DNA of 64,000 bases from Monoplex corrugatus (lineage: Eukaryota; Mollusca; Gastropoda; Littorinimorpha; Ranellidae), in contig JAPXFY010000031.1 of the NCBI GenBank assembly GCA_030674185.1, forward strand, positions 44,902,566 through 44,966,565, read 5' to 3'. The notes under the pieces were generated by a model, which had not been told where the DNA came from, did not search any database, and saw only the letters and a program-made list of their open reading frames with translations. Positions 11,441 through 21,228 of the stretch are shown here, one piece after another (within the stretch, counting starts at the first letter, position 1; every line of letters starts with the position of its first letter). Both the position numbers and the translations under genes were made by a program.

Positions 11441-12122
11441 ACTGACCATTTTTCACATTTTTACTTTTTTGTTTTAATGGACTCAAAAACATGTTACCTT
11501 TGCTGTAATAGTGGTATTTTTGTGATACAACAATAAATTGATGACTTATTGATCAGAACTTAAAGCAGCCATGTAAAAAAGTGAGCAAGTGTTTACCTCC
11601 AGAGGATACTACGGACTGATAGTACTTTCCGGCACTGACCAAAGTTGACATGCACCGGTGTCTCAGCTGTCTGGTCCCGGCCAGAAAGTACTATGCAGTG
11701 CTAGTATTGAGTGCAGCTGCCAAAGCAGGGGTTAAGTGGCTGCCGGATTGTGTTTAACAGCCTGGTGGTACTTTTAGGCAGGACACCTGAGCTGTGTCGT
11801 ACCACTGTGAGGGATGTTTAAAACAGTCTATCTGATAACCCTGACAGTGGGGGTCTGGAAAGGTACCGTTAGATGCCAGTTTATCTGGCTAACAAATATC
11901 CTGTCTTTGGGACAGGATGTTTAATTATCAACAAAGCATTCCAGAGCTTGTGGCACCCTGAGAAAACTTTCAGGACGACACTTTCTCTTCAGCCTTTGTG
12001 AGATTCAGACCTGAGATTCAGACCGTCAGAAGTTTGGACTGCATCAACTATACTCTAGAAACGGTAAGTTTTTCCCTCATACATTTACACTTTAATACCA
12101 TTAAAAATATTATGTATATAAT

Positions 12123-12208
<86 letters not shown>

Positions 12209-12415
12209 CGTGTTGTTTCTTTTGTTGTTGTTTGTTTTCCTTGTGCTGAATGTTAAGTGTTGAAATGAATGATATAATTATTGACGAAATATACATGCAT
12301 TGCTCAACGATTTTTGTTCATGCACACAACTGCAAGACTGACAAAGTACAATAGCATGATGCACACGATTTTGATTGATTAAGGATCTCATTGCAGATAA
12401 CACTCCTGTTCTATC
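11441..12415 (+). promoter_or_regulatory. 5' non-coding region and first intron of the OTU-DDE gene
   Basis: No coding sequence is visible. A strong splice donor, ACG|GTAAGT, lies at 12064, and an acceptor, CATTGCAG, ends at 12396, followed by ATG at 12416. This suggests a non-coding first exon ending at 12063. The intron (12064-12396) contains a (GT)n tract at 12127-12204. Partial copies of the terminal-repeat motif lie near 11620 and 11680. No TATA box could be assigned with confidence. Confidence 0.6.
12127..12204 (+). repeat. (GT)n microsatellite in intron 1
   Basis: An uninterrupted GT tract of nearly 80 bp ends in GCGTGCGTG, within the first intron of the transposon gene. Confidence 0.97.
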
Positions 12416-12830
12416 ATGGCGGATCGTCCCCAAGCTGAGCAAGATGCCTACGACACACTGACTGGCAGCGATAGTGTCTACCTAAATCTGGCAGCAGCGT
12501 GGTCAGCAGACGTCTTTGGTGTTCCTGAATCAGAATACAACACCTCTGATAATGAGCCTCTCGTCAGGAAAACAATCCATCATGTTGAGTGTGATTCCGT
12601 CAGTTCTGACGAGGAAGCACTCAGCAGGAAAGCCGACATACACTTAGCTGACATGTCCAGTGAAGGTATATGATTGAAGGATTTATCACCTTTTTAATTA
12701 CCTGAATTTGTTAGCACTTTGTAATATACCATAACTCTGCTTATGTGCATAGAAATCATTATCATCAAGGCTCTGTCATTTCCCATTATTTTCTGTTGGC
12801 ATCACCATAATTCCTTTTCCTCACCAATTG

Positions 12831-12873
12831 TGTGTGTGTGTGTGTGTGTGTGTGTGAGTGTGAGTGTGAGTGT

Positions 12874-12912
<39 letters not shown>
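12831..12912 (+). repeat. (GT)n/(GAGTGT)n microsatellite in intron 2
   Basis: A GT tract interrupted by GAGTGTGAGTGTGAGTGTGG, wholly inside the second intron (12666-13105) of the transposon gene. Confidence 0.96.
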
Positions 12913-12917
<5 letters not shown>

Positions 12918-13105
12918 CGGTGCATCGCGTTGCGTTATATTGTGCTATTGTGTGTTATGCTGTAGTGTGTGTTTTGGGGAGGAGGTTGTGCACAAAATGA
13001 GGAAGATTGCAGAAGCATTAGTCTTCTAACTAAGGCACTAACTAACTTAACAAAGTGTGCAGTTTTTAAAAAAAATTAACTGAGGTTGTTTGAATTCTTT
13101 TACAG

Positions 13106-13753
13106 AAGTTTGTCAACTGTCAAGTGACACCACTGATGATGTACCTTTAGCAGCCTTCATGAAGAGGAGACGTCGCAGGAAAACAACAGCAGAAAGAAAC
13201 CTAGAAAGAGCAGAAACTGCAAGTCTGAGGGAGGAAAGCAACTTAGCAAAGGAGAAGATGTCTCATATTAGTCGTCTAAACAATCTGTTAGCAAATGGTT
13301 TCCAGCCAGTTGAAGTGCCACCTGACGGAAACTGCTTTTTTGAGTCATGTTCAAAACATTTTGACTCAATGACTTCGTCCGACTTACGTAGGTGTCTGTG
13401 CGACTACCTTGAAGATGATTTCTCCATCTTTATCGGCTTTCTTGCAGCTGATGACACAACCGACGACAATGAGATACCTAAGGTATTTTCATAACGTTAC
13501 TCAACTCAGATGTCCCGGCATCTGGAGCAACGACGCAGCCGATCTTCTTCCTCTTGCACTTGCCAGCTGGACAAAAAGGACTGTGAAAATCTTTTCCAGT
13601 GATGTTGACAGACCGGTGCTTGAAATACCTCCTTTTGGAAAGTCTGTGGAGCCCAACAACAGCACTGTCATCTCACTGTCATTGCTTGCCCTAAAGGACG
13701 CTCCTCATTATGACGCCTGCATACCCATAGACAGAAACCAACATCCCCAGTAG
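13106..13753 (+). pseudogene. OTU-type cysteine protease domain segment
   Basis: PVEVPPDGNCFFES matches the OTU active-site block: Asp 13324 and the nucleophile Cys at 13333-13335. About 120 residues later come GIWSNDAADLLPLALA and then LLALKDAPHYDACI, where His 13706-13708 is the expected catalytic His. OTU proteases usually cleave ubiquitin chains; in transposons their role is not established. A one-base shift near 13480 separates the Cys half from the His half. The domain sits in the same exon as the downstream transposase, so the two were probably made as one polypeptide. Confidence 0.7.
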
Positions 13754-15295
13754 CACCAAGTCAGGCTGACGCTGAAGGTGGTCAGGCCCCAGAACAATCT
13801 CAAAATTCCCCACAGGAGTTGAATGCCTCTGTGTCTCTTGATGCAACTGAATCTGATGGCGGTCATGTGCCTGTTGACACCACTGAAGGGGGTGCAAACA
13901 GTAGTGACACCCATAGAAGTGTTGAGGACAACGAGCAGTATAATGCATCGCAATGCAAAACTCCTGAACCTTGTGAAACAATCCCTTCTTCACCCACACC
14001 CAGCACTTCTAAATCAACAGATCGAATTCAGACACCAAGAAAAGAAGGATCTTTTCGTACACCCCCTAAAACGAAACTGACAAGAAAAAGGGAAGCCAGA
14101 CCAGAAACATGGAAAAAGAACATCAGAAAAACTCTTCGTTTTCAGAACAAGGGAAACTGGTACCAAAGAAAGTCGTGAAACCCGCAGATTGTTCTCAATG
14201 CAAGCACAAATGCAGCAGAATAACCGAGGAGCAACGTCAGGACATATTCCAGTCATTCTATTCTTTGAACTCATATGACAGCCAGAAAAACTTTGTGTGC
14301 TCAAACGTCCACGAGAAAAAGACAAAAACATATCTCAACGAGAACGACATGCCATGTGAAAAACGTCGAAATGTCAGCCGTGAATTTTTCTTTACCCTTG
14401 AAGGCAAGAAGGAACGAGTCTGCAAAAACTTCTTTCTCTCCACTCTCGGTATTAGTCGCAGTTACCTTGACCACACTGTGAAAAAACAGCAAACATGGCA
14501 TCTTTGTTGGAGAAAACGGTCGCGGTAAACACCAGCCGTACAACAAGACCTCAGTCCAAGCTGTAGAAACAGTCAAACGGCACATTGAGTCTTTTCCGGT
14601 GGTAGAATCCCACTATACAAGGAAAGATACCAAAAGGAAGTATCTCTCATCAAATCTCAATGTGAAAAGAATGTATGAACTGTACAAAGAACAGTGTGTA
14701 GAAGAAGGTACACAGTCAGTAACATCAAAAAAGTACAGAAACATTTTTAATACCAACTACAATCTCTCTTTCCACGTACCAAAAAAAGACCAATGTGCTA
14801 CTTGCACTGCAGCTGCAATCAAGAAAAGTCAAAATACTCTGTCAGAAACCGAGGAGGCATCACACACACAACATCTCTCAAGAAGAGAAACTTCAAGGCA
14901 ACATAAAGCAGCCGACAAGGAGGCTGCTAAAACTGACCCATCACTGCATGTTGTTACAGTGGACATGCAAGCAGTCTTACAATGTCCTTGTGGCCTCGTC
15001 AGCCAACTATATTACAAAAGAAAACTGTGTGTTTATAATTTCACGATCTACTCTTTGTCCGATGGAAGAGCGACGTGTTATACCTGGGATGAGACGGAAG
15101 GAAAGAGGGGGTCGTGTGAGATAGCAAGCTGCCTGTTCAAGTATATTTCGTGTCTTCCGGCCCATGTCTAGCACGTGATCATATACTCTGATTGCTGTGG
15201 CGGCCAAAACAGGAATCAATACTTGACAGCTGCTCTACTTTTCGCCAGATCCAAAACAAGAGTGACTGCCCGCGCCCAAGCAAACACAAACCAGA

Positions 15296-15419
15296 AGAAC
15301 AAGAAAACCAATGTAAGCGCGTCTCCAACAAGACAAAACAAAACAAGCGCAAATTTTCGGCCAACTAGCCTTTGTCAAGCGCGAACGCACGGTCACAGAC
15401 AAATCACAGACACCAAACA
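15296..15419 (-). repeat. Left inverted pseudo-LTR of the Penelope-like element
   Basis: Reverse complement of 16903-17025 with almost no mismatches; the encoded peptides on opposite strands share KASWPKICACFVLSCWRRA. It joins the reverse-transcriptase remnant directly at ACCAAACATGGGTACTAAG. Confidence 0.9.
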
Positions 15420-16598
15420 TGGGTACTAAGATGGGCACTAAGATGGGCCCCAGCTATGCCTGCTTATTCATGGGATATTTGGAGGAACATATCCTACAAC
15501 AATACAAGAAACCCAAACCTGAATTATACAATTTACAAAAGATACATAGACGATTGCATTGGCATGACATCCCTCGATCATGACCAACTTTTACAATTCA
15601 TCCACTACGTCCAAACGTTTCACCCATCCATCAAGTTCACATATGAAATTTCAAACACATCCATAAGCTTCCTGGATATCGAAGTTTCCCTTCAATCTGA
15701 ACAACTAGTCACTACAGTCCACTACAAACCTACAGACTCACATTCCTACCTGGACTACCAATCATCTCACACTTCCAACACCAGAAACAGCATTCCCTAC
15801 TCGCAGTTCTTGAGACTACAACGCCTCTGCTCAGACGAAGACAATTTTCGGGACAAAGCAGTTGAAATGACTAGATTTTTCCTGCGCAGACATTACCCAC
15901 CCGAGGTCATCAATGAAGCCCGGAAAAAAGTCAGCTCTGTCTCTCGGCCAAATGCCCTCCATTCAAAGCCCAAAGCTGTCACAGAGGATCGGCCAGTCCT
16001 CAGTCTAGTTTACCACCCGTCCGTGCACCTCATAAAATGGATCATCTTGTCCAACTGGAACATTTTGCGATCCAGTCCCACTACAGGTGAAACCTTTGAC
16101 AAGCGCCCTTTGATCGTCTACAAGAGAGACACCAATCTCCGCGACTTGCTGGTGCATTCGAATCTCAGCAAACCAGTCAGCCAACCACCAGGAACCTCTC
16201 CATGCAACAAACCTAAATGCAAGACTTGTCCTTTCTTGTGCTCAGCCACCACAGTCAAAGGCCCCAAATCTCATATGAGAATTACAAAACATTTCAACTG
16301 TCAAACTTATAACATAGTCTACTTGATCAGCTGCTCTAAATGTTCCCTATTGTATATTGGTGAAACTGGACGCACCCTTGACACACGTTTCAAAGAACAC
16401 TTGGCTGATATCCGCCACCAAAGGGATAAAACTATCCCCAATCACTTCAACCAATCAGACCACTCAATCAATGACATCCGAGTGAAAGGTCTGTGGCTTC
16501 TACACAATAACAGCACCATAGACAGGAAAGACAGAGAATCCCACCTCATAAATAAACTTGGAACACGCAAACCACATGGTCTTAACGACAAACCATGA
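15420..16598 (+). pseudogene. Penelope-like reverse transcriptase (C-terminal half) plus GIY-YIG endonuclease
   Basis: It starts within RT motif B: TKMGPSYACLFMGYLEEH is read in one frame at about 15430-15490. After a one-base shift near 15520-15540 it continues as YKRYIDDCIGM, the RT motif C. Then follow FTYEISNTSISFLDIEVSL (motif D/E region) and a thumb-like region. At about 16310-16410, YNIVYLISCSKCSLLYIGE and TLDTRFKEHL form the GIY-YIG nuclease with its CX2C-type knuckle and catalytic Arg. RT followed by GIY-YIG is diagnostic of Penelope-like elements. The RT N-terminus is missing, so this copy cannot encode an active enzyme. The open frame from 15540 to the stop at 16598 is otherwise intact. 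Confidence 0.9.
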
Positions 16599-16902
16599 GT
16601 AACAAAATTCAGACATGCCGTTTCATGTCTCTTTCTGTTCCCACGCCTACCAGATTCTTGGCACCGGGCACAATCTACTCCCTTATCTCTTGGCTCTTGC
16701 CCTGTGCCTTCTTCAGAACAGGACTATACCGATATAGCATGGCCATTTCTCAAAATTGTAGAACTCATCTCACTTCCCTTTTGACATCACAGTTGCCTCC
16801 CCTCTCCCCTTTTCTTACTACTGCTCATGATGACATGGGCATTCCATCTCTCACCCACTGGACGAGGCGGCAGGGAAGTTTTTAGTCCCGTTTTTATTAT
16901 CC
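16599..16902 (+). other. Non-coding 3' part of the Penelope-like element
   Basis: Lies between the endonuclease stop codon and the right pseudo-LTR. A 96-codon open frame here is pyrimidine-rich and shows no recognisable domain. Confidence 0.6.
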
Positions 16903-17025
16903 ATTGTTTGGTGTCTGTGATTTGTCTGTGACCGTGCGTTCGCGCTTGACAAAGGCTAGTTGGCCGAAAATTTGCGCTTGTTTTGTTTTGTCTTGTTGGA
17001 GACGCGCTTACATTGGTTTTCTTGT
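16903..17025 (+). repeat. Right pseudo-LTR with hammerhead-like core
   Basis: Inverted partner of 15296-15419. At 16946-16969 it contains TTGACAAA, a GGC/GCC stem and GAAAA. This resembles the CUGANGA...GAAA core of the hammerhead ribozymes known from Penelope pseudo-LTRs, with the conserved G after the variable base replaced by A. It therefore looks like a decayed ribozyme. Confidence 0.6.
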
Positions 17026-17645
17026 TCTACTTTTCGCCGTCAACACGCTACCCAGCATCAAGACTATCACACAAAAGTATCTTGAATCAGGTCACACTCA
17101 GATGGAATGTGATTCAATGCACGCTGCGATTTCAGCTGCAAAGAAGAGCACCCCCATTTATGTTCCATCTGAGTGGGACATCGTCTTCAGGTTGGCACGA
17201 CGGCTAAACCGCTACAACGTTGTGCCAATCGGTCACGAATCGTTTTACAATTTCAAGACGCTGGCCTCATCATACATCAGAAATACAAAAACAGACACAA
17301 ACGGACATAGAGTCAACTGGCTGAACATCCGCTTGATCCAAGTGACCAAAGGGATTGACGACATCATGCTTTTCAAGACCAACATGAATGATGAAAGTAT
17401 GAGAGTCTTGAGGCTTGTGGGATCTTCCAGACGGGGACGACAAGAGCTGCCCAAAGTCCTACATCAATTGTATCACGATAAACTGCCAGTGTCTGAAGCC
17501 AAGAAAAGGGACCTGCTGTCACTGTGCACAACTGGTGTCATCCCGAAGACCTATCAGTTTCTATCGGGATCTTCCAGCATCTTCATCTGCAGACGACAAA
17601 TTGCCAGAGCCTGACGTCAAGGACTCAGAGAGTGACACAGACTAA

Positions 17646-18194
17646 AGTCTGGATCGGTCTCTGTCAGTGCCTGTGAAGGCTGTAATGACCAGTGACGCTA
17701 CGACTTTTCCATCAGTGAATTTCGGTGACAGCTATTGGAACTGAAAAAGTACAAACTGTGTGACCTGGCTGATTTTAACATGGATGATCGTGTTTAATTG
17801 TGTGTATTGAAGATTTGAACTGAATGCGACTGGGAACAAAATGCAAACTGACAACACTGACACAGATTTCACTGGTGACATTTACATGTATCACTTGTCA
17901 TGGTTTTGGCTGTCAGTTAAGTGACACTGAAGACAATAAAGTGTACCGCAAAATAAACAGCGAGGAAAGTCAGTGAAAGTGAATAGTGCACAGAAAAAAG
18001 TGACACATATACAGTGAAAATTTGAAGCTGTAATGTGATTATAAAAAAGGACCTTTGTGAGTGACAGTGGACAGTATGATATTGATATGGATTTAACACT
18101 TGTTACTGCTGTTCAGTGAGTAATTTACAATGTTTGGCATGCCTTAGTGAATGACAATACGTCAGCATGTAACACACACACATACACGCACACT

Positions 18195-18277
<83 letters not shown>

Positions 18278-18911
18278 TTGCGTTGAGCATTTGTAATGAT
18301 AATGTCAGAAAAGTAAATTTTGCAATGTCTTTCAGCTTCGCCTTTGTGTTGTCAAACATAACAGCTTATAGCTCCGTTAGTCCAATGGCTGATTTCAGTA
18401 ATATTTCCTGCCAGGATGTAATTCTTGATCTCTAGAAGTTTTGTGCTCCGTTACATTCCTGAGAGTGCTGCCAACCAGAAAGTACTATGTAGCAGTGACA
18501 GAAACAGACACCAGCTGCACTCAGGTTTCCCCTTCCCCCGTCCTCGGACCACACAGTACCAACAGCAGTTAGCATTTCACAGCAGCAGTTTTGTGATCTC
18601 CCAGCCCCTCCCTCTGTCCACCAGCGAGTACTACCAACAGCTAACCTAAATCAGCATCGCGCTGGCGCTGCAGATATTAGTTACGGATGCCTGCTTTCTG
18701 GTTCTATTTATCAATAGTCCTTTCCGTCACTTAGCTGAGGCCAGAAAGGAAGGCTTGTGCATGAGTGCCAAAGAGTGCCAACACCAACATAATCTAATTT
18801 ATTTTTATACATAAATAGCTGCTGCTCTGAACTCAACTTTTTGTTTCTTTAAGAGATGTATAAATTCTGTCAAAAATGCCAGCATACCATTACCAGCGTC
18901 CTCCCGTGTAA
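17646..18911 (+). other. 3' non-coding part of the OTU-DDE transposon
   Basis: No coding sequence is recognised after the transposase stop. The region is AT-rich and contains the motif GTGACA/GTGACTG many times at irregular spacing (17.7-18.1 kb). It also has a GA microsatellite at 18197-18275 and subterminal copies of the terminal-repeat motif (CCAGAAAGTACTATG near 18476). Confidence 0.6.
18197..18275 (+). repeat. (GA)n microsatellite
   Basis: A pure GA tract of about 78 bp in the 3' region of the OTU-DDE transposon. Confidence 0.98.
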
Positions 18912-19061
18912 TTAACCCTTTGACTCCCGCATCATGTCCACTGGTATCCTGCATTGCCAACCATGCTAGCAAAGCAAAAACTTGACCCTTTGATTCCCTC
19001 ACCCTATCCACCAGCTTCCAGCAGGAAGCTGGTGGATAGGGTTCGGGAGTCAAAGGGTTAA
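18912..19061. mobile_element. 150-bp TTAA foldback MITE, copy 1
   Basis: Bounded by TTAA at both ends, with inverted repeats CCCTTTGACTCCCG at the tips and a central near-perfect palindrome (CACCAGCTTCC / GGAAGCTGGTG). Two further diverged right-end units (each about 45 bp, with TTTTTTTTGCAGT) follow to 19145. A second copy lies at 62997-63148 in reverse orientation. The TTAA target suggests mobilisation by a piggyBac-type enzyme. Confidence 0.82.
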
Positions 19062-19208
19062 TTTTTTTTGCAGTCGGCGGATAGGGTTCGGTAGTCAAAG
19101 GGATAATTTTTTTTGCAGTTGGTGGATAGCGTTCGGGAGTCAAAAGTATTTCATTTGTAGGTAGCTAACTTTCAAACGCCATTTTCTCAAAAGTGACCTC
19201 TGAAGCAG

Positions 19209-19231
19209 TAGAACCTTCTGGCAGGGACCCC
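19209..19231 (-). repeat. Right terminal inverted repeat of the OTU-DDE transposon
   Basis: TAGAACCTTCTGGCAGGG followed by ACCCC, the inverse of 11418-11440 with two mismatches. Tigger sequence resumes at the next bases. Confidence 0.85.
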
Positions 19232-19640
19232 TCGATAAGTTCTTGGTGAAGCTACCCAAAAGACAGTCAAGTGATCCTGAACCACAACCTTGTCCCAGTG
19301 GGGTAAAATTCCCAAGAAGAGAGAGCCCTCCTGAATCAGAGGGGGATTCTCCTTCCCCACAGTAACCCTACTCCTCCTACCCATCGTCTCCCTCAAGCCA
19401 GCCACGACTCTTCAAAAAGGTAAAGTACAGTATATTATTTATCTTTGTTAAATGTTAGAAAAATTACTTTAATTCTGCATAAAATACCATGTTAATTGAT
19501 TTTCATATTTTTGGGGTGTGGAACGGATTAATTGGATTTCCATTATTTTAAATGGGGAAATTCGTTTCGAGATACGAGTTTTTCACGATGCGAGCTACGT
19601 TATGGAACAAATTAAATTCATAACCTGAGACGCGACTGTA
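19232..19640 (+). mobile_element. Tigger/pogo C-terminus and 3' end
   Basis: DKFLVKLPKRQSSDPEPQP continues the Tigger C-terminal tail and ends after SEGDSPSPQ. The 3' untranslated region then runs to a terminal repeat that ends ...CGCGACTG at 19638, followed by a TA dinucleotide (the expected target). The subterminal CGAGATACGAG and GATGCGAGC motifs match the CG-rich motifs near the 5' end at 8535-8565. Confidence 0.82.
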
Positions 19641-20150
19641 TCTGTTACTGGGTTAATTACCAAAACTATTCGCAGCTTTTCATCATCAGTAATACCTGGA
19701 ATCTATTTGTGGCAAATAACAAGTCAGAATTCCAGAACTTGTGGAAGTTATATTGGTTTTACGACTCATATCGATTTTTTAAGGTAATTATTTATGGGTC
19801 AATTACCAAAATTATCACTTCACTGAATTCATCATGAGTGACGCCTGGAATCTGTAGGCCTATATCAAATGGCACATATCAAGCCAGCTGTGGAAGTTGT
19901 AATGATTTCACGACTCATGTAGGTGTTATTTTTAAGCTTGTTAAGGCAATAAATTAAAATCTGAGTTAATTACCAAAACTTATGACTACTCATAGGTTAA
20001 TTACCAAAACTTATGACTACTCATAGCTTTTCACATTCATATATTTATTATTATACCTGGACTGTGTGGCAAATACATGCCAGAATTTTAACATCTGTTG
20101 AAACTATAATGATTTCAGTACTCACAGGTAGGATTTTTTAAGAACTCGTT
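19641..20150. repeat. Degenerate tandem repeat of about 150-180 bp
   Basis: Three or four diverged units each begin near TTAATTACCAAAACTAT (19653, 19799, 19974 and a partial one at 20005). Each also carries a TACCTGGAATCTGT-like and a TGATTTCACGACTCAT-like block. AT-rich, with no coding potential. Confidence 0.65.
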
Positions 20151-21228
20151 TAGGAACTCACCAACATACCATGGCATACCCAAAACATGCATGCATTCAC
20201 TCACACTCACACACAATCTACAACAAATTAAATATTTACTAATTTGAGCAAAGTTTCATCATCTCATAAATAGTTTAAATCTGACTTGTGCTGGTGAAAA
20301 CCTTTCCGGTGATATTCAGTTTTTGCTTATTCAGGTTATTGGTTCATTCTTTACAGTTAAGTTATAATGTTTTATATGAATCACAAAACATATTAAATGA
20401 TCATACTGATACTCACGAGTGATAGTTTTTGCTTCGTACAATAGAATTATATTACTATAAGACATATCCCTTCCTATTTTATTATTTAAAAAATCGTAAC
20501 TTTCGTCAGAGTTAATCAACGGAATAACTTCTTATAGTTATACTGTTGGAAATCTAATCGTCTTCTCTCTAAGTAAGAGAGATTTTACTTATATCATATA
20601 TGATTTGTTTCAAAATTTTGAATTCTTTTGTTACATACTACACAGTTAGACCTATACTAACTTACTAAGTAAGTTATAGTAATATCTAATAATACCAAGG
20701 CAGGCGAAATCCACTCGCCCGAGGCGAGTAAAAAACCTGTCGGGTGAGTCAAAATCAAAAACTACTAGTCCATTGGGTGAGTGACAAATCTGACCCCTGC
20801 AGTTATAATTTATTTCGATTTTTCAAACTTTCCGATCTGTCGTTTGATTTCGTCGTCGATGATCGAGTTTTCCAACTTTAGCGTGAAAACAAGGCTCGTA
20901 AGGAAGGCAACTCTTGCTTCCTGTAGGCCTGTCAATGAAGGGAGTCAGTGCGATACGATCAAGTGTTTACAGATCAGCGATCCTTTTGCCCAATCTGTTG
21001 ATTTTGGCCGTACAGTTAGAAACTTTAATTAAGTATGAAAACCAGAGAAAATAATACAACATATGTCTTATCACGATCAAGGGATGTAGAGGGGAAGAGA
21101 ATGTGTGTGCTAAGGGCAAAGAAATTCGAGACAAGAACAAGTTTGATGCATCACTTTGTAAGTTGATACGTCATAGAAACTACTTTAGAAGGCAAGATTC
21201 TACTTGATGATTTTTCTTGCATTATCTT
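20151..21228. other. AT-rich spacer without recognisable gene
   Basis: No ORF of interest or repeat family was recognised up to 20700. At 20713-20729 ACTCGCCCGAGGCGAGT is a 17-bp palindrome with a 3-bp centre. The surrounding CACTCGCCCG...GGGTGAGT motifs repeat loosely to 20790. Confidence 0.5.

Larger units (their letters stand above)
15247..17025 (+). mobile_element. Penelope-like element, 5'-truncated, with inverted terminal repeats
   Basis: A 1779-bp insert is flanked by the 13-bp duplication TCTACTTTTCGCC (15234-15246 and 17026-17038). Removing it rejoins the host transposase (AALLFA then VNTLPSIKT). It carries the C-terminal half of a reverse transcriptase and a GIY-YIG endonuclease. 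About 123 bp at its left (15296-15419) is the reverse complement of its right end (16903-17025), an arrangement typical of Penelope pseudo-LTRs. A 49-bp stretch (15247-15295) at the left has no counterpart on the right. Confidence 0.92.
12416..17645 (+). pseudogene. OTU-protease / DDE-type transposase fusion gene, spliced, disrupted
   Basis: Exon 1 (12416-12665) encodes MADRPQAEQDAYDTLTG and an acidic tail. Donor GAAG|GTATAT and acceptor TTTTACAG (ending 13105) join it to exon 2 in frame. Exon 2 holds a basic KRRRRRK stretch, then an OTU domain, a Ser/Thr/Pro-rich linker (13741-14050) and the transposase. The transposase shows a Cys-rich element (CSQCKHKCS), VCKNFFLSTLGIS, SHYTRKDTKRKYL and FHVPKKDQCATC, then acidic candidates D 14962 (VTVDMQAVL), D 15190 (IYSDCCGGQNRN) and E 17105 / D 17111 (HTQMECDSMH). 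It resembles the DUF7869-type proteins common in invertebrates. Defects are frameshifts near 13480, 13720, 14150, 14495 and 17560, a TAG at 15169 and a Penelope insertion at 15247. It ends ...SDTD, stop at 17643. Confidence 0.75.
11418..19231 (+). mobile_element. 7.8-kb DNA transposon encoding an OTU-DDE fusion (superfamily unassigned)
   Basis: Terminal inverted repeats GGGGTCCC(A/T)GCCAGAAGG lie at 11418-11440 and, inverted, at 19209-19231 (21 of 23 bases agree). The flanking 4 bp are ACGA on the left and TCGA on the right, so a 4-bp target duplication with one change is possible; a 2-bp CG duplication with a slightly longer repeat is the alternative. The left and right flanks are consecutive Tigger sequence. 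Inside are a two-intron gene (12416-17645), a Penelope-like insertion, a GA microsatellite and a TTAA MITE. A 4-bp duplication and G-rich ends would suit Sola-type elements, but I cannot confirm the superfamily. Confidence 0.85.

Noticed and set aside
13476..13505. Short intron after CCTAAG|GTATTT in the OTU domain
   Set aside because: The next AG is only about 25 bp away, too short for an intron, and the OTU frame is better explained by a one-base shift.
15372..15440. Start of the Penelope ORF at the upstream ATG within the left inverted repeat
   Set aside because: The first part of that frame is inverted-repeat sequence fused by the insertion, and real RT homology begins at about 15430 in a neighbouring frame.
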